Shown one piece after another: positions 14,074 to 20,421 of a DNA stretch of 25,612 bases. Position numbers and translations under genes: made by a program. Numbering within the stretch: the stretch's first letter is position 1; the number at the start of each line of letters is the position of its first letter. The notes beneath the pieces were generated by a model, which saw only the letters and a program-made list of their open reading frames with translations, had not been told where the DNA came from and searched no databases. Source of the DNA: Candidatus Woesearchaeota archaeon (GTDB taxonomy: Archaea > Nanobdellota > Nanobdellia > Woesearchaeales > GW2011-AR9); NCBI GenBank assembly GCA_018303045.1, contig JAGVYX010000036.1, positions 1 through 25,612 of the forward strand, given 5' to 3'.

Positions 14074-14411
14074 TTAATTTGTTTTCTGTTTCTTTAGTGC
14101 TGGGCGGATCAATAGTTACAGCTTTCGGCGCTTTATTTATCAAACGAGGTATGGAACAATTTTCTCTAAGAACTATTTTTAAGAATCAAGTATTGTTTAG
14201 CGGAATCTTACTCTACGGCATATCGGTAATAATTTATATTATTGCTTTAAGACGAGAAGAATTAAGCGTATTATTTCCTTTGGTTTCTACCACTTACATC
14301 TGGTCCAGCCTCTTAGCTACTAAATTTCTAAAAGAAAAAATGAATATATGGAAGTGGCTTAGCGTGATGGGGATTATTATTGGAGCATTATTTATCGGAT
14401 TGGGAAGTTAA
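14070..14411 (+). CDS. 4-TM DMT/SMR-family transporter subunit B
   Basis: A 113-residue paralogue of the preceding gene, with four predicted helices (about 4-24, 41-60, 65-86, 93-111). ELSVLFPLVSTTYIWSSL (64-81) and MNIWKWLSV (91-99) mirror subunit A. Its ATG overlaps the subunit A stop (ATGA), which points to coupled translation and stoichiometric pairing. Basic residues KRG after TM1 and ALRREE before TM3 suggest inner-side loops. Paired genes like this occur for heterodimeric SMR pumps and for ArnE/ArnF flippases. The substrate cannot be read from the sequence. Confidence 0.82.
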   Translation: MINLFSVSLVLGGSIVTAFGALFIKRGMEQFSLRTIFKNQVLFSGILLYGISVIIYIIALRREELSVLFPLVSTTYIWSSLLATKFLKEKMNIWKWLSVMGIIIGALFIGLGS

Positions 14412-14422
14412 TTTTTATTCCC

Positions 14423-14433
14423 GGGGGGGGGGG
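14423..14433 (+). repeat. G11 homopolymer upstream of the lipoprotein promoter
   Basis: Eleven consecutive G, preceded by CCC, lie 11 bases after the subunit B stop and 9 bases before the TATA box of the lipoprotein gene. Such a tract is rare in DNA this AT-rich and is a classic slippage site; length in the assembly may be inaccurate. Confidence 0.8.
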
Positions 14434-14441
14434 TAACGCAA

Positions 14442-14450
14442 GTTTATAAA
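14442..14450 (+). promoter_or_regulatory. TATA box for the lipoprotein gene
   Basis: GTTTATAAA is centred about 52 bases before the ATG at 14498, predicting a leader of roughly 25 bases. This agrees with the presence of a GAGGTG ribosome binding site (14485-14490), 7 bases before that ATG. Confidence 0.6.
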
Positions 14451-14497
14451 TTCTTAATCATTATCTTTAAATTAACAAAATTTAGAGGTGTTAATTG

Positions 14498-15265
14498 ATG
14501 AAAAAATTAATTTTATTTAGTTTGTTAATGGTTTCTTTGTTAATAGTTGGATGCGCTAAAGAAGAAATGTCTAATGCGGAATTAAAATATCAATTGGAGG
14601 GGTTGTCTGATGAACAATTAGATCTAGCAATAGATACTGTAGAAACACAAGGTACTGGCGCATTAGCAGGACAAGCGCATTTTAGAGATTTAAGAGTGTC
14701 CAACGGTTTTAAAAAAGATAAATTTTTAAGTCATGCTTATAGTGAAAAGTTAAGTAGGTTAAGTAGGTTAAGTAGAGCTATACCAGATTCTTCAAGTGAT
14801 TGCGCGGACCATTTTACTAAAATCACAGCAAGAGAAATGGCAATATGTGGTGGAGGGTTTATGGGTGATTCTCTAATAACAGACGCTTATGGGTGTAGAG
14901 CAGATCAAAATTATCCTCCCGCTAGTTCATGCCCGTCTGGGATGCAGATGATTAATCTATATGGATTTTCTGATGGATGGTCCACACCAATATACAACTG
15001 TTATATTCCACAAAACATTGGCGCCACTTCTCCACCGGCAGGTTGTCCAATAAATCAGGCAATTATTTCCTGCGCAAGCGGATTTGTTTATGATACGACA
15101 AGAAGCCACTTGGAGTGGGTTGGCTCTGGCGATGTGCGAGGCTGTTCTTTTGCGTGCAAAGCGCAACCAGACCCCTATGCCTCAAACTCTAAGTGGCCAT
15201 GTACAAAAGTAGGATATTCTCCCATCGGTCGTGGCAGCGGAGATACTTGCTGCGCGATATGGTAG
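14498..15265 (+). CDS. Cys-rich secreted lipoprotein, unknown function
   Basis: A 255-residue exported protein. The N-terminus MKKLILFSLLMVSLLIVGC has a basic start, a hydrophobic core and a lipobox with Cys19 as the lipidation site. I chose ATG 14498 over the in-frame TTG at 14495 because GAGGTG stands 7 bases upstream. The mature part has a Glu-rich helical segment, then a 3x9-bp repeat coding for LSRLSRLSR, then a region rich in Cys, Gly, Ser, Pro and aromatic residues (for example SDCADHFTKITAREMAICGG and RGCSFACKAQPDP), likely disulfide-bonded outside the cell. I recognise no family. Its last codons (CCAIW-stop) overlap the start of a HicB remnant, so the present C-terminus could be shaped by recombination. 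Confidence 0.8.
   Translation: MKKLILFSLLMVSLLIVGCAKEEMSNAELKYQLEGLSDEQLDLAIDTVETQGTGALAGQAHFRDLRVSNGFKKDKFLSHAYSEKLSRLSRLSRAIPDSSSDCADHFTKITAREMAICGGGFMGDSLITDAYGCRADQNYPPASSCPSGMQMINLYGFSDGWSTPIYNCYIPQNIGATSPPAGCPINQAIISCASGFVYDTTRSHLEWVGSGDVRGCSFACKAQPDPYASNSKWPCTKVGYSPIGRGSGDTCCAIW
14749..14775 (+). repeat. Three 9-bp in-frame tandem repeats
   Basis: GTTAAGTAG occurs three times without interruption inside the lipoprotein gene, adding Leu-Ser-Arg units. Being in frame, gain or loss of a copy would change length without disrupting the protein. Confidence 0.9.
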
Positions 15266-15420
15266 TTGAACTTCCAGGATGCCATACCCAAGCAAAGACG
15301 ATGGATCAGCTTATTGAGAGAACGAAAGAAGCGATCCAAGCGATCCAAGCTTACTTAGGTGAAGGATATACTCCAGTAATAGTTGGGGAATTTGTTGGAG
15401 TTCAAACAGTTAAGGTATAA
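15259..15420 (+). pseudogene. hicB: HicB antitoxin remnant, N-terminus missing
   Basis: The 53 codons from ATG 15259 read MVVELPGCHTQAKTMDQLIE and so on to a TAA at 15418. VVELPGCHTQAKT is the core signature of HicB-family antitoxins (a partial RNase-H-like fold), followed by the family's helix RTKEAIQAIQAYLGEG and a strand GYTPVIVGEFVG. Intact HicB proteins have about 20 more residues before VVELPG that form the first strands. Here upstream codons belong to the lipoprotein gene in another frame. A 9-bp tandem duplication (GCGATCCAA, 15331-15348) adds Ile-Gln-Ala. A HicA-like toxin remnant follows. The antitoxin is probably non-functional. Confidence 0.72.
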
Positions 15421-15423
15421 TTT

Positions 15424-15654
15424 TTAGCAAAATTGCCAAAGTTAACTGGAAAAGAAGTAGCTAAGGTAACGGAGAAATTAGGATTTTTGTATAGCTAGAC
15501 TACTGAAAGCCATATAGTCTACAAACATCCTGACGGAAGACGAACAACAATTCCTCACCATGCTGGAGAAGAGCTTGGTCCTGGACTTCTCAATAAAATA
15601 ATCAAGAAGAATTTAGGAATTGCCAGAGATGAATTTATGGGATATGTAAATTAG
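15424..15654 (+). pseudogene. hicA: HicA (YcfA-like) toxin pseudogene with an in-frame amber stop
   Basis: HicA toxins are small double-stranded-RNA-binding mRNA interferases. Reading 15424-15654 in one frame gives LAKLPKLTGKEVAKVTEKLG then FLYS, a TAG at 15496-15498, then TTESHIVYKHPDGRRTTIPH (with the catalytic-type SHxVY His), then HAGEELGPGLLNKIIKKNLG and a final IARDEFMGYVN-stop. Every block of the family is present in order. There is no start codon ahead of LPKLTG (TTA stands where an ATG is expected). One nonsense change plus start loss make it a pseudogene. It follows the HicB remnant by 3 bases. Confidence 0.82.
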
Positions 15655-15711
15655 GTTGGACTTTCAAACAAGAAAATAGTTTGAGTCCCTATCTTTTTCA
15701 TTTATAATTTT

Positions 15712-16203
15712 TTATTCTTTCTTAATTAAACCCCATAACCGATGCAATAAAAAGGGCAAAATAAAAGCTACGGCAAATATTGCAGCCATCAGCCATTGGT
15801 TATATGGCTGTTTAGTGGCGGAAATCTCTCTGGCGAAATTATTAGAAATAATTACAATCACTACTAAATTGATCAAGGCGATAACCGGCACCAGAATGCT
15901 CGCAGCCACATGGTGCCTGGTCTCTAAATGCCCAATATCCGTGATTAAAAAACTATAGATTGCGCCCATCATTAAAGCAATTATTACAATTAACACGTGA
16001 AGCAGCCAGGTTTGGAAAATTATTAAAAAAGGTATCAGAATCAGGGACAAAGCCATGTTTCCGAGGACAATTACAAATAAAGCGCTCCAGAAAACAATCT
16101 TGGAGAAAAATAAGTCATGATGCCTGGCTTTATCTAAGATAGACTTAGCTTCAGTAATTTCGTCTTTAGTCCAACCTTTATTTTTAAGTTGAATGGTCTT
16201 CAT
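15712..16203 (-). CDS. 4-TM membrane protein coupled to MinD-like ATPase
   Basis: A 163-residue protein with four predicted membrane helices (about 35-55, 58-88 as one or two segments, 102-121, 137-156), an N-terminal soluble helix (KNKGWTKDEITEAKSILDKA, 8-27) and a basic C-terminus (LIKKE). His residues cluster near the membrane (ARHHDL, HLETRHH). Its ATG overlaps the stop of the MinD-like gene (ATGA), implying translational coupling, and it could be the membrane partner of that ATPase. I do not recognise the family. Confidence 0.75.
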   Translation of the reverse strand: MKTIQLKNKGWTKDEITEAKSILDKARHHDLFFSKIVFWSALFVIVLGNMALSLILIPFLIIFQTWLLHVLIVIIALMMGAIYSFLITDIGHLETRHHVAASILVPVIALINLVVIVIISNNFAREISATKQPYNQWLMAAIFAVAFILPFLLHRLWGLIKKE

Positions 16204-16919
16204 TTGAAGGAAAGGCTGTGGCTTAATTGTTCAGCTACTTTGTGATACTCTTTAGAAGACCTGGACCGAGGATATCTGTAAGTTAAGGGCACTTGCTGAT
16301 GCAGAGATTTTCTGATTTTGGTATCGTTCTTGATATTGGCAATAATCGGGTGCCCCAAAATATCTTCTACTTCTTTCTTGCTTAATTCATGCCTTCCTCC
16401 GTGAGACATGTTCAGGATTACTCCAGCGATCAAAGTATTGTTGCTCTTAGCTAATTTTATTGATTTCAGCCCATCAATAACCGAACTAAAGGTGGGGTTT
16501 ACTACAATTAAAGCCTCATCGCTGTTTTTAAGAATTTGGTTTACTTCATATCCCAAGCCGCTGGGAGCGTCAATTAGAACGAAATCAGCCGTTTTGTTGA
16601 GATGTTTAAAGATTTTAGATAATTCCTGGGAACTGGTTTTTTGAAACTCGCTGAAGGAAGGCGAAGCCGGAATCAGCGAGAGACCGCTTTCATGAAGATA
16701 AGTTATCTCTTTCAGGCTTTTTTCTTTTCTTAAGAACTTATTAACCGTTCCTTCAGGATTCATGAACCCCAGTTGGATGGCTAAATTAGGGGTAACTAGA
16801 TTGGCATCCAATAATAATACTTTATGGCCATAATTAGCCAGCGCCTGGCCCACGTTTAAAGTGGCAGTAGTTTTGCCGGCGCCACCTTTTCCTGACACTA
16901 TGGCGACAAACTTGGTCAT
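16200..16919 (-). CDS. minD: MinD/ParA-family ATPase
   Basis: A 239-residue P-loop ATPase with the deviant Walker A of the family, GKGGAGKTTATLN (10-22), Walker A' LLLDANLVTPNLA (35-47) and Walker B DFVLIDAPSGLG (136-147). Archaeal MinD-like proteins use ATP-driven dimerisation and membrane binding to position complexes such as chemosensory arrays and archaella, or to divide the cell. The C-terminal end (VAEQLSHSLSFK) is short and gives a possible amphipathic tail. GAGGT lies about 9 bases before the ATG on the coding strand. It is translationally coupled to the downstream 4-TM gene. Assignment to MinD rather than a cobyrinate-synthase-like relative rests on overall length and motifs. Confidence 0.88.
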   Translation of the reverse strand: MTKFVAIVSGKGGAGKTTATLNVGQALANYGHKVLLLDANLVTPNLAIQLGFMNPEGTVNKFLRKEKSLKEITYLHESGLSLIPASPSFSEFQKTSSQELSKIFKHLNKTADFVLIDAPSGLGYEVNQILKNSDEALIVVNPTFSSVIDGLKSIKLAKSNNTLIAGVILNMSHGGRHELSKKEVEDILGHPIIANIKNDTKIRKSLHQQVPLTYRYPRSRSSKEYHKVAEQLSHSLSFK

Positions 16920-17141
16920 CTTTTAACCTCTTTAACAGTTATAATGATAATAAATAACCGGGATATTTAATAGTTTTGTTGTGAGGACTGTTTATATTGG
17001 CTGTTTTAAGGCATAAAAAATACGATAGTGTAATCCTTTGACTGATAAAAACTATTTATTTAAAATTAGAACTAACTAAGGAATCAGTCAGATATTAACA
17101 CTGCCAAAAATACGGCAGTTCTTTTAAGCCAATTAAAATAG
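16920..17141. other. Intergenic region upstream of minD with hairpins
   Basis: This 222-base gap holds an 8-bp inverted repeat (TGACTGAT at 17039-17046 with ATCAGTCA at 17083-17090). Closer to the 158-residue gene is a short hairpin ACTGCC/GGCAGT (about 17100-17119), followed on the plus strand by CTTTT. A TATA-like TTATAATG near 16939-16946 could serve minD. No coding potential is seen. Confidence 0.4.
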
Positions 17142-17618
17142 TTAATCTTCTTCTATTTGGCCTTCAATTAATTGCCGGATATATTTTAAGCAGCTGTGCA
17201 CATAGCGTTCACAATTAACTAAATTGTCAATATTAACTTCCGCAGTGGAGTTTTCTAATTCAACGATTAAGGTAACGTGCCGGCGAAATTCTTCTCTTTT
17301 TTGGGCAGGCAGTTTCAAAATATTCTTAAGGAAAGCATAAAAATCCAGGTAACCGAGCAATCTGGCGTCTTCAGGGTATAATTCTCGCACTTTGGTAGCT
17401 CTGAAAGCCGGGCTTTTAGGCAGAAGGCTTAATTTTCCCTCTTCTTTGGCTTTCTCCAGAAGGGCTTCAATTAACAAGTCGAACATATCGATCATGCGGT
17501 TTAAGGCATTTCTGATTACATCTACCGTTCTGGTATACTTCAAACTGACATAGATGATATGTTCAAGACGTTTAAGCTCTTCCCGAGCTTCTAATAAGTA
17601 TTCGTTGGCATAGGGCAT
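17142..17618 (-). CDS. Helical unknown protein, 158 residues
   Basis: A soluble, almost entirely alpha-helical protein. It opens with YLLEAREELKRLEHIIYVSL (7-26), then NALNRMIDMFDLLIEALLEKAKEEGK, a charged LYPEDARLLGYLDFYAFLKN, and ends in RYVHSCLKYIRQLIEGQIEED. Helix pattern and size recall HEPN-type four-helix proteins, but the Rx4-6H catalytic motif is not clearly present, so I leave it unassigned. It lies 76 bases downstream of another helical unknown on the same strand. No Shine-Dalgarno sequence precedes the ATG. The sequence just before it on the mRNA is pyrimidine-rich, with CCCTCC. Confidence 0.7.
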   Translation of the reverse strand: MPYANEYLLEAREELKRLEHIIYVSLKYTRTVDVIRNALNRMIDMFDLLIEALLEKAKEEGKLSLLPKSPAFRATKVRELYPEDARLLGYLDFYAFLKNILKLPAQKREEFRRHVTLIVELENSTAEVNIDNLVNCERYVHSCLKYIRQLIEGQIEED

Positions 17619-17693
17619 GTGGAGGGTAAAGGAGAGGATAAACTGTCATTCTATTTATTATTTTCTGTAAAATTTACCTAATTTTAGCTGCAA

Positions 17694-18131
17694 CTATTCT
17701 TTTGGCTGTAATAAAGCATCAATTTTCTTAAGAAAAATCTCGTTTTGGGTCAAGAACTCTTTAATTTTATCTGCCGTTAAATAGCGCAGATTATAATTGT
17801 CATTGCAGATAATAAATTTATTCTGCCTGGTAAACTCCAAAGGGCTTTTTTGGTGGGATTCGAGGATTTCATGCAGTTCTTGGATAAAGTTAATTTTGAT
17901 TCCTTTCCTCTGTAAGTCGGCTAGTTTCTCGCGAAAAGTTAGCTGCGGCCCAAGCAAATAGTTCATAGCTTCTTGCAGCGAGGAATGAATATTGGACAGA
18001 ACCGTGAGCAATAATTTGGGGTCTTTGACTGCCGGATAAGTTGTTTTTAAAAGGTAATTGGCTACTTCATATTTTTGCCAGGCATTATTTAAGTAAGTCT
18101 TGTTTAAGTGAGAGTTATTGCTCATAATCAT
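17694..18131 (-). CDS. Helical unknown protein, about 145 residues
   Basis: A soluble helical protein, rich in Leu, Lys and Asn. Its segments include LNNAWQKYEVANYLLKTTY, SNIHSSLQEAMNYLLG and a C-terminal KIKEFLTQNEIFLKKIDALL. The open frame reaches a TTG at 18146, but ATG at 18131 (or the ATG two codons later) looks more natural; neither has a convincing ribosome binding site. A TATA-like TTTATACC on the minus strand (about 18182-18192) would give a leader of roughly 30 bases. The architecture resembles the next gene (158 residues), so the two might be distant paralogues acting together. Function unknown. Confidence 0.65.
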   Translation of the reverse strand: MIMSNNSHLNKTYLNNAWQKYEVANYLLKTTYPAVKDPKLLLTVLSNIHSSLQEAMNYLLGPQLTFREKLADLQRKGIKINFIQELHEILESHQKSPLEFTRQNKFIICNDNYNLRYLTADKIKEFLTQNEIFLKKIDALLQPKE

Positions 18132-18211
18132 TCGCTCATATACCAAGGGTACAAAATTCTGTCTGGAATTTTGAATCTTTTGGTATAAATAAAGAAGAGC
18201 AGAGATAGAAT

Positions 18212-18559
18212 TTAAATTTTCTCGTTTTTTAAGGCGATAATGGTTTCAGCGATATCGCCATGGTGCTCGCGCAAGCTTTGCTTAGCCAGTTCCTGGCTGG
18301 CTCCCGTCTGCTGGACTATAATTTTAACATCTTCATCAGAAATCTCTGGCGCGACTGACAATTCACGTTCCTGCGCTTCTCCGGAAATTTGGAATGTTTC
18401 CTGCCCCATCATGTTTACTTTAGCTACGGCGGGGTTGGCAATCACTAATTCTTTATCCGGCAATTTAATTATGACTTCGGTAGCCGGCAGATCCGTTTGC
18501 TGGATGCCCATCTGGCGCATCATTTGCTGCATTTTTCTAGGATTTATTCCTGGAATCAT
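18212..18559 (-). CDS. nac: Nascent polypeptide-associated complex protein (archaeal NAC)
   Basis: A 115-residue ribosome-associated chaperone that binds nascent chains near the exit tunnel. The N-terminus (MIPGINPRKMQQMMRQMGIQ) is the classic archaeal NAC opening. The NAC domain spans about 26-68 (EVIIKLPDKELVIANPAVAK) and the C-terminal UBA domain about 72-112 (ISDEDVKIIVQQTGAS, then KQSLREHHGDIAETIIALK). Its ATG overlaps the stop of the Sec61-beta gene by 4 bases, so targeting chaperone and translocon subunit are co-translated from one message. Length is normal. Confidence 0.95.
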   Translation of the reverse strand: MIPGINPRKMQQMMRQMGIQQTDLPATEVIIKLPDKELVIANPAVAKVNMMGQETFQISGEAQERELSVAPEISDEDVKIIVQQTGASQELAKQSLREHHGDIAETIIALKNEKI

Positions 18560-18726
18560 GATAATAATTTATCTCCAAAAGCATGCAATAAAATAATAAT
18601 AACCATAATTAGGATAGAAAGCACTAAAACAGCTCCCGGCGAGAGTTCAAATTTGGAGTGGTACTCTTCAAAATACCTGGTTAATCCGCCTTGTCCGGAT
18701 GGTAATCTTATTTTATCGTCAGCCAT
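18556..18726 (-). CDS. secG: Preprotein translocase subunit Sec61-beta
   Basis: A 56-residue tail-anchored subunit of the SecYE-beta channel. The protein reads MADDKIRLPSGQGGLTRYFE, then EYHSKFELSPGAVLVLSI, then a single hydrophobic helix (LVLSILIMVIIILLHAFG) and a short tail. The LPSGQGGLTRYFEE and KFELSP elements match the archaeal Sec61-beta family, which typically has a soluble Gly-rich start, a conserved RYF and one C-terminal membrane helix. It overlaps NAC by 4 bases and is preceded by a TATA box about 28 bases upstream of the ATG. Confidence 0.92.
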   Translation of the reverse strand: MADDKIRLPSGQGGLTRYFEEYHSKFELSPGAVLVLSILIMVIIILLHAFGDKLLS

Positions 18727-18750
18727 AATTAATCGTAATTAAAGTCTTAT

Positions 18751-18760
18751 TTTATATAAT
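18751..18760 (-). promoter_or_regulatory. TATA box of the Sec61-beta/NAC operon
   Basis: On the minus strand ATTATATAAA is a strong TATA box centred about 28 bases before the ATG at 18726. A leaderless message is expected. Confidence 0.7.
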
Positions 18761-18876
18761 TTTGGGAAGAATATTAAATCTGTATCCTTGCGTTTTCTCT
18801 AATTCTGCCAGTGTTTCATAGGCTCTTCCGAGGATAATATCTCGAATCTCAGCTGAAATTCCGGTTCTGGGTCATT

Positions 18877-18888
18877 TCAGTGAAAAAA
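18877..18888 (-). terminator. T6 terminator of RNase P RNA
   Basis: On the minus strand TTTTTTCACTGA directly follows the 3' strand of the closing helix. A U-run at this point fits archaeal termination of a stable RNA. Confidence 0.5.
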
Positions 18889-19255
18889 GGTAGAGCAGCA
18901 TAAGCCGCCTTTTGTTGGATTCTGTATTCAGACAATCCAGGGAAGCATTCAACTAAGCGTCAAAACTGACTTGCACCGGCTGGTATTCGCCGTTTCATCG
19001 TTCCCTATTGAGACGTCAAAGGGTTAACTGATTTGTTTCGCAACAAACTTCGCCATCATCATTCCATTCAATAGGACGTGTCGTTTCTGAGCCAGGAACA
19101 AGGATTTCTCCTTCTCTCCACTACAGAGAGCAGCCATTGCTCGGTGGGCGGACTTTCCTAAGCAAACTATTAACCTTAACAGAGAATTCTACTTTCGTTA
19201 AATTCTCTTATCTGGATTTAATAGATCACCTTCAGCTTCCTGCTGCCACTACCAA
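18883..19255 (-). ncRNA. rnpB: RNase P RNA
   Basis: The catalytic RNA that matures the 5' ends of tRNAs. On the minus strand the 5' part carries GGAAAGTCCGCCCACCGAG (conserved region I, with the P4 strand GGAAAGTCC). The 3' part carries CAGAATCC and GGCGGCTTATGCTGCTCTAC (conserved region V and the returning strands). Closing helix P1/P2 is visible: GGTAG...AGCAG at the 5' end pairs with CTGCT-CTACC at the 3' end. A P3-type hairpin GAGAATTT/AATTCTC lies near the start. A TATA box 25 bases before the predicted 5' end and a T6 run right after CTACC define the ends independently, giving about 370 bases. End positions may be off by a few bases. Confidence 0.9.
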
Positions 19256-19272
19256 CAGTTTAAGGCGTTAGG

Positions 19273-19285
19273 CACTATATAAAGG
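19273..19285 (-). promoter_or_regulatory. TATA box of RNase P RNA
   Basis: On the minus strand ACCTTTATATAGT is centred about 25 bases before the start of the P1 helix at 19253-19255, matching the archaeal TATA to start-site distance. Confidence 0.7.
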
Positions 19286-19433
19286 TTCCTGCTTTTTTGA
19301 TAACTTTTTTAGTTTTATTGTTCGCTGGTAAGTGCTTTTTAAGATTTCTATGTTTGCTTGTGAAATGCAGTATTTAGCTAATTTTTATATTGACTCTAAC
19401 CTCTTGCTTTGATTATACAGTTAGATTAAAACG

Positions 19434-20375
19434 ATGGACTTTAAAAGATATTTATTAGGGATACTGTTGGCAGCTAATGTGAATGGCGCTTGCAGCCATT
19501 CCGAACCAGTAATTTCTAAAGCCAGCCTTAGTTCCAGATTTGAAGATAATAATCTGTCTTTGAATGATAAATTAATAACCGAAGCGGCGCAAAGCGTGCA
19601 GTTAGTGGAAGCTTCCGCCAGGTACAAGGTAAACTACTTTGGAGATGTTTATGAAGACGAACTTACCAAGCGGGGCAGCGCAATTTTATTGTCGGAAATA
19701 AATGGCGAATATTACTTTTTAACTGCCCATCATGTGGTAGATATGCCCCCTACAATATCTTCAACCGCTTCTTTGTCGCAATCTTCTATATCCAGATCCA
19801 GCGCTGGAATTGAGACCCTTTTAGACCTGGAAGTCGGCAAAGGAATTAAAAAAGCGCTTACTTCCAGCATCGCGGCTGCTACAATGATTGGCAATTACGA
19901 TCTGTCAGTTGGCGGGATTAATGGCGGCCGAATTGTTTGTTCCGATGAATCCTTGGATTATGCTGTAGTGGCTGCGCCCCGCAATAACCAATTGGTTCCA
20001 TTAAATCATAATCCTCAACTGATGATTGGGAATTCCGGGGAGATAACTGCTGCCGATTACACCTACACTATTGGCTATTCTCTAGCTTTGGGCCGGTTTA
20101 CTTCGGCGGGGAATATCAGCAGTGAAAATCTCCCTTTAGGCATGAATAACCATTTAAGGCTGGAACGAAGAGATGCTTTTTCTTTTACCAGCCCGATCAG
20201 CCGAGGAAACAGCGGCGGGCCGGTGTTAGCCACTGCTGGGGGGAAGTTATATCTCATTGGCATAGCTGTAGCTTATTTTGTTGATGGGCAAAATTTGAAT
20301 ATCGCCATGAAAATTAACGATATTCTGGCGGACATCGGGAAACGGGGATGTTTAGATTTAACTAAACTTAAATAA
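19434..20375 (+). CDS. Secreted trypsin-like (S1 family) serine protease, probable lipoprotein
   Basis: A 313-residue extracytoplasmic protease. The N-terminus MDFKRYLLGILLAANVNGAC is a signal peptide ending in a lipobox-like NGAC, so Cys20 may be lipidated. The catalytic triad is visible: His100 in FLTAHHVVD, Asp175 in SLDYAVVAAP, and Ser260 in SRGNSGGPVL, with GNSGGP diagnostic of chymotrypsin-fold proteases of the HtrA/Glu-endopeptidase type. A Ser-rich insertion (about 108-125) follows the His loop. No PDZ domain follows, and the protein ends just after the protease domain. Likely roles are surface protein processing or attack on a partner's proteins. A TATA-like TTTTTATATT lies about 47 bases upstream. 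Confidence 0.88.
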   Translation: MDFKRYLLGILLAANVNGACSHSEPVISKASLSSRFEDNNLSLNDKLITEAAQSVQLVEASARYKVNYFGDVYEDELTKRGSAILLSEINGEYYFLTAHHVVDMPPTISSTASLSQSSISRSSAGIETLLDLEVGKGIKKALTSSIAAATMIGNYDLSVGGINGGRIVCSDESLDYAVVAAPRNNQLVPLNHNPQLMIGNSGEITAADYTYTIGYSLALGRFTSAGNISSENLPLGMNNHLRLERRDAFSFTSPISRGNSGGPVLATAGGKLYLIGIAVAYFVDGQNLNIAMKINDILADIGKRGCLDLTKLK

Positions 20376-20421
20376 AATCCAGAAATCATAAAAACCAACA
20401 AATTACTAACTAAAAATAATC

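Noticed and set aside
14423..14433. G11 tract as part of a terminator hairpin.
   Set aside because: Only CCC is available to pair and no U-run follows on the plus strand.
15496..15498. Pyrrolysine or other amber recoding of the HicA TAG.
   Set aside because: The neighbouring HicB is truncated and the HicA start codon is missing, so simple decay explains it better; nothing in the window supports recoding.
18497..18742. Plus-strand ORF opposite Sec61-beta and NAC.
   Set aside because: It is the complement of two well-recognised genes and has no support of its own.
18752..18872. A minus-strand open stretch of about 38 codons (GISAEIRDIILGRAYETLAE...) between RNase P RNA and the Sec61-beta gene.
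   Set aside because: It reads protein-like, but has no start codon, begins after a stop and covers the Sec61-beta TATA box. It may be a gene fragment, but not supported enough to call.
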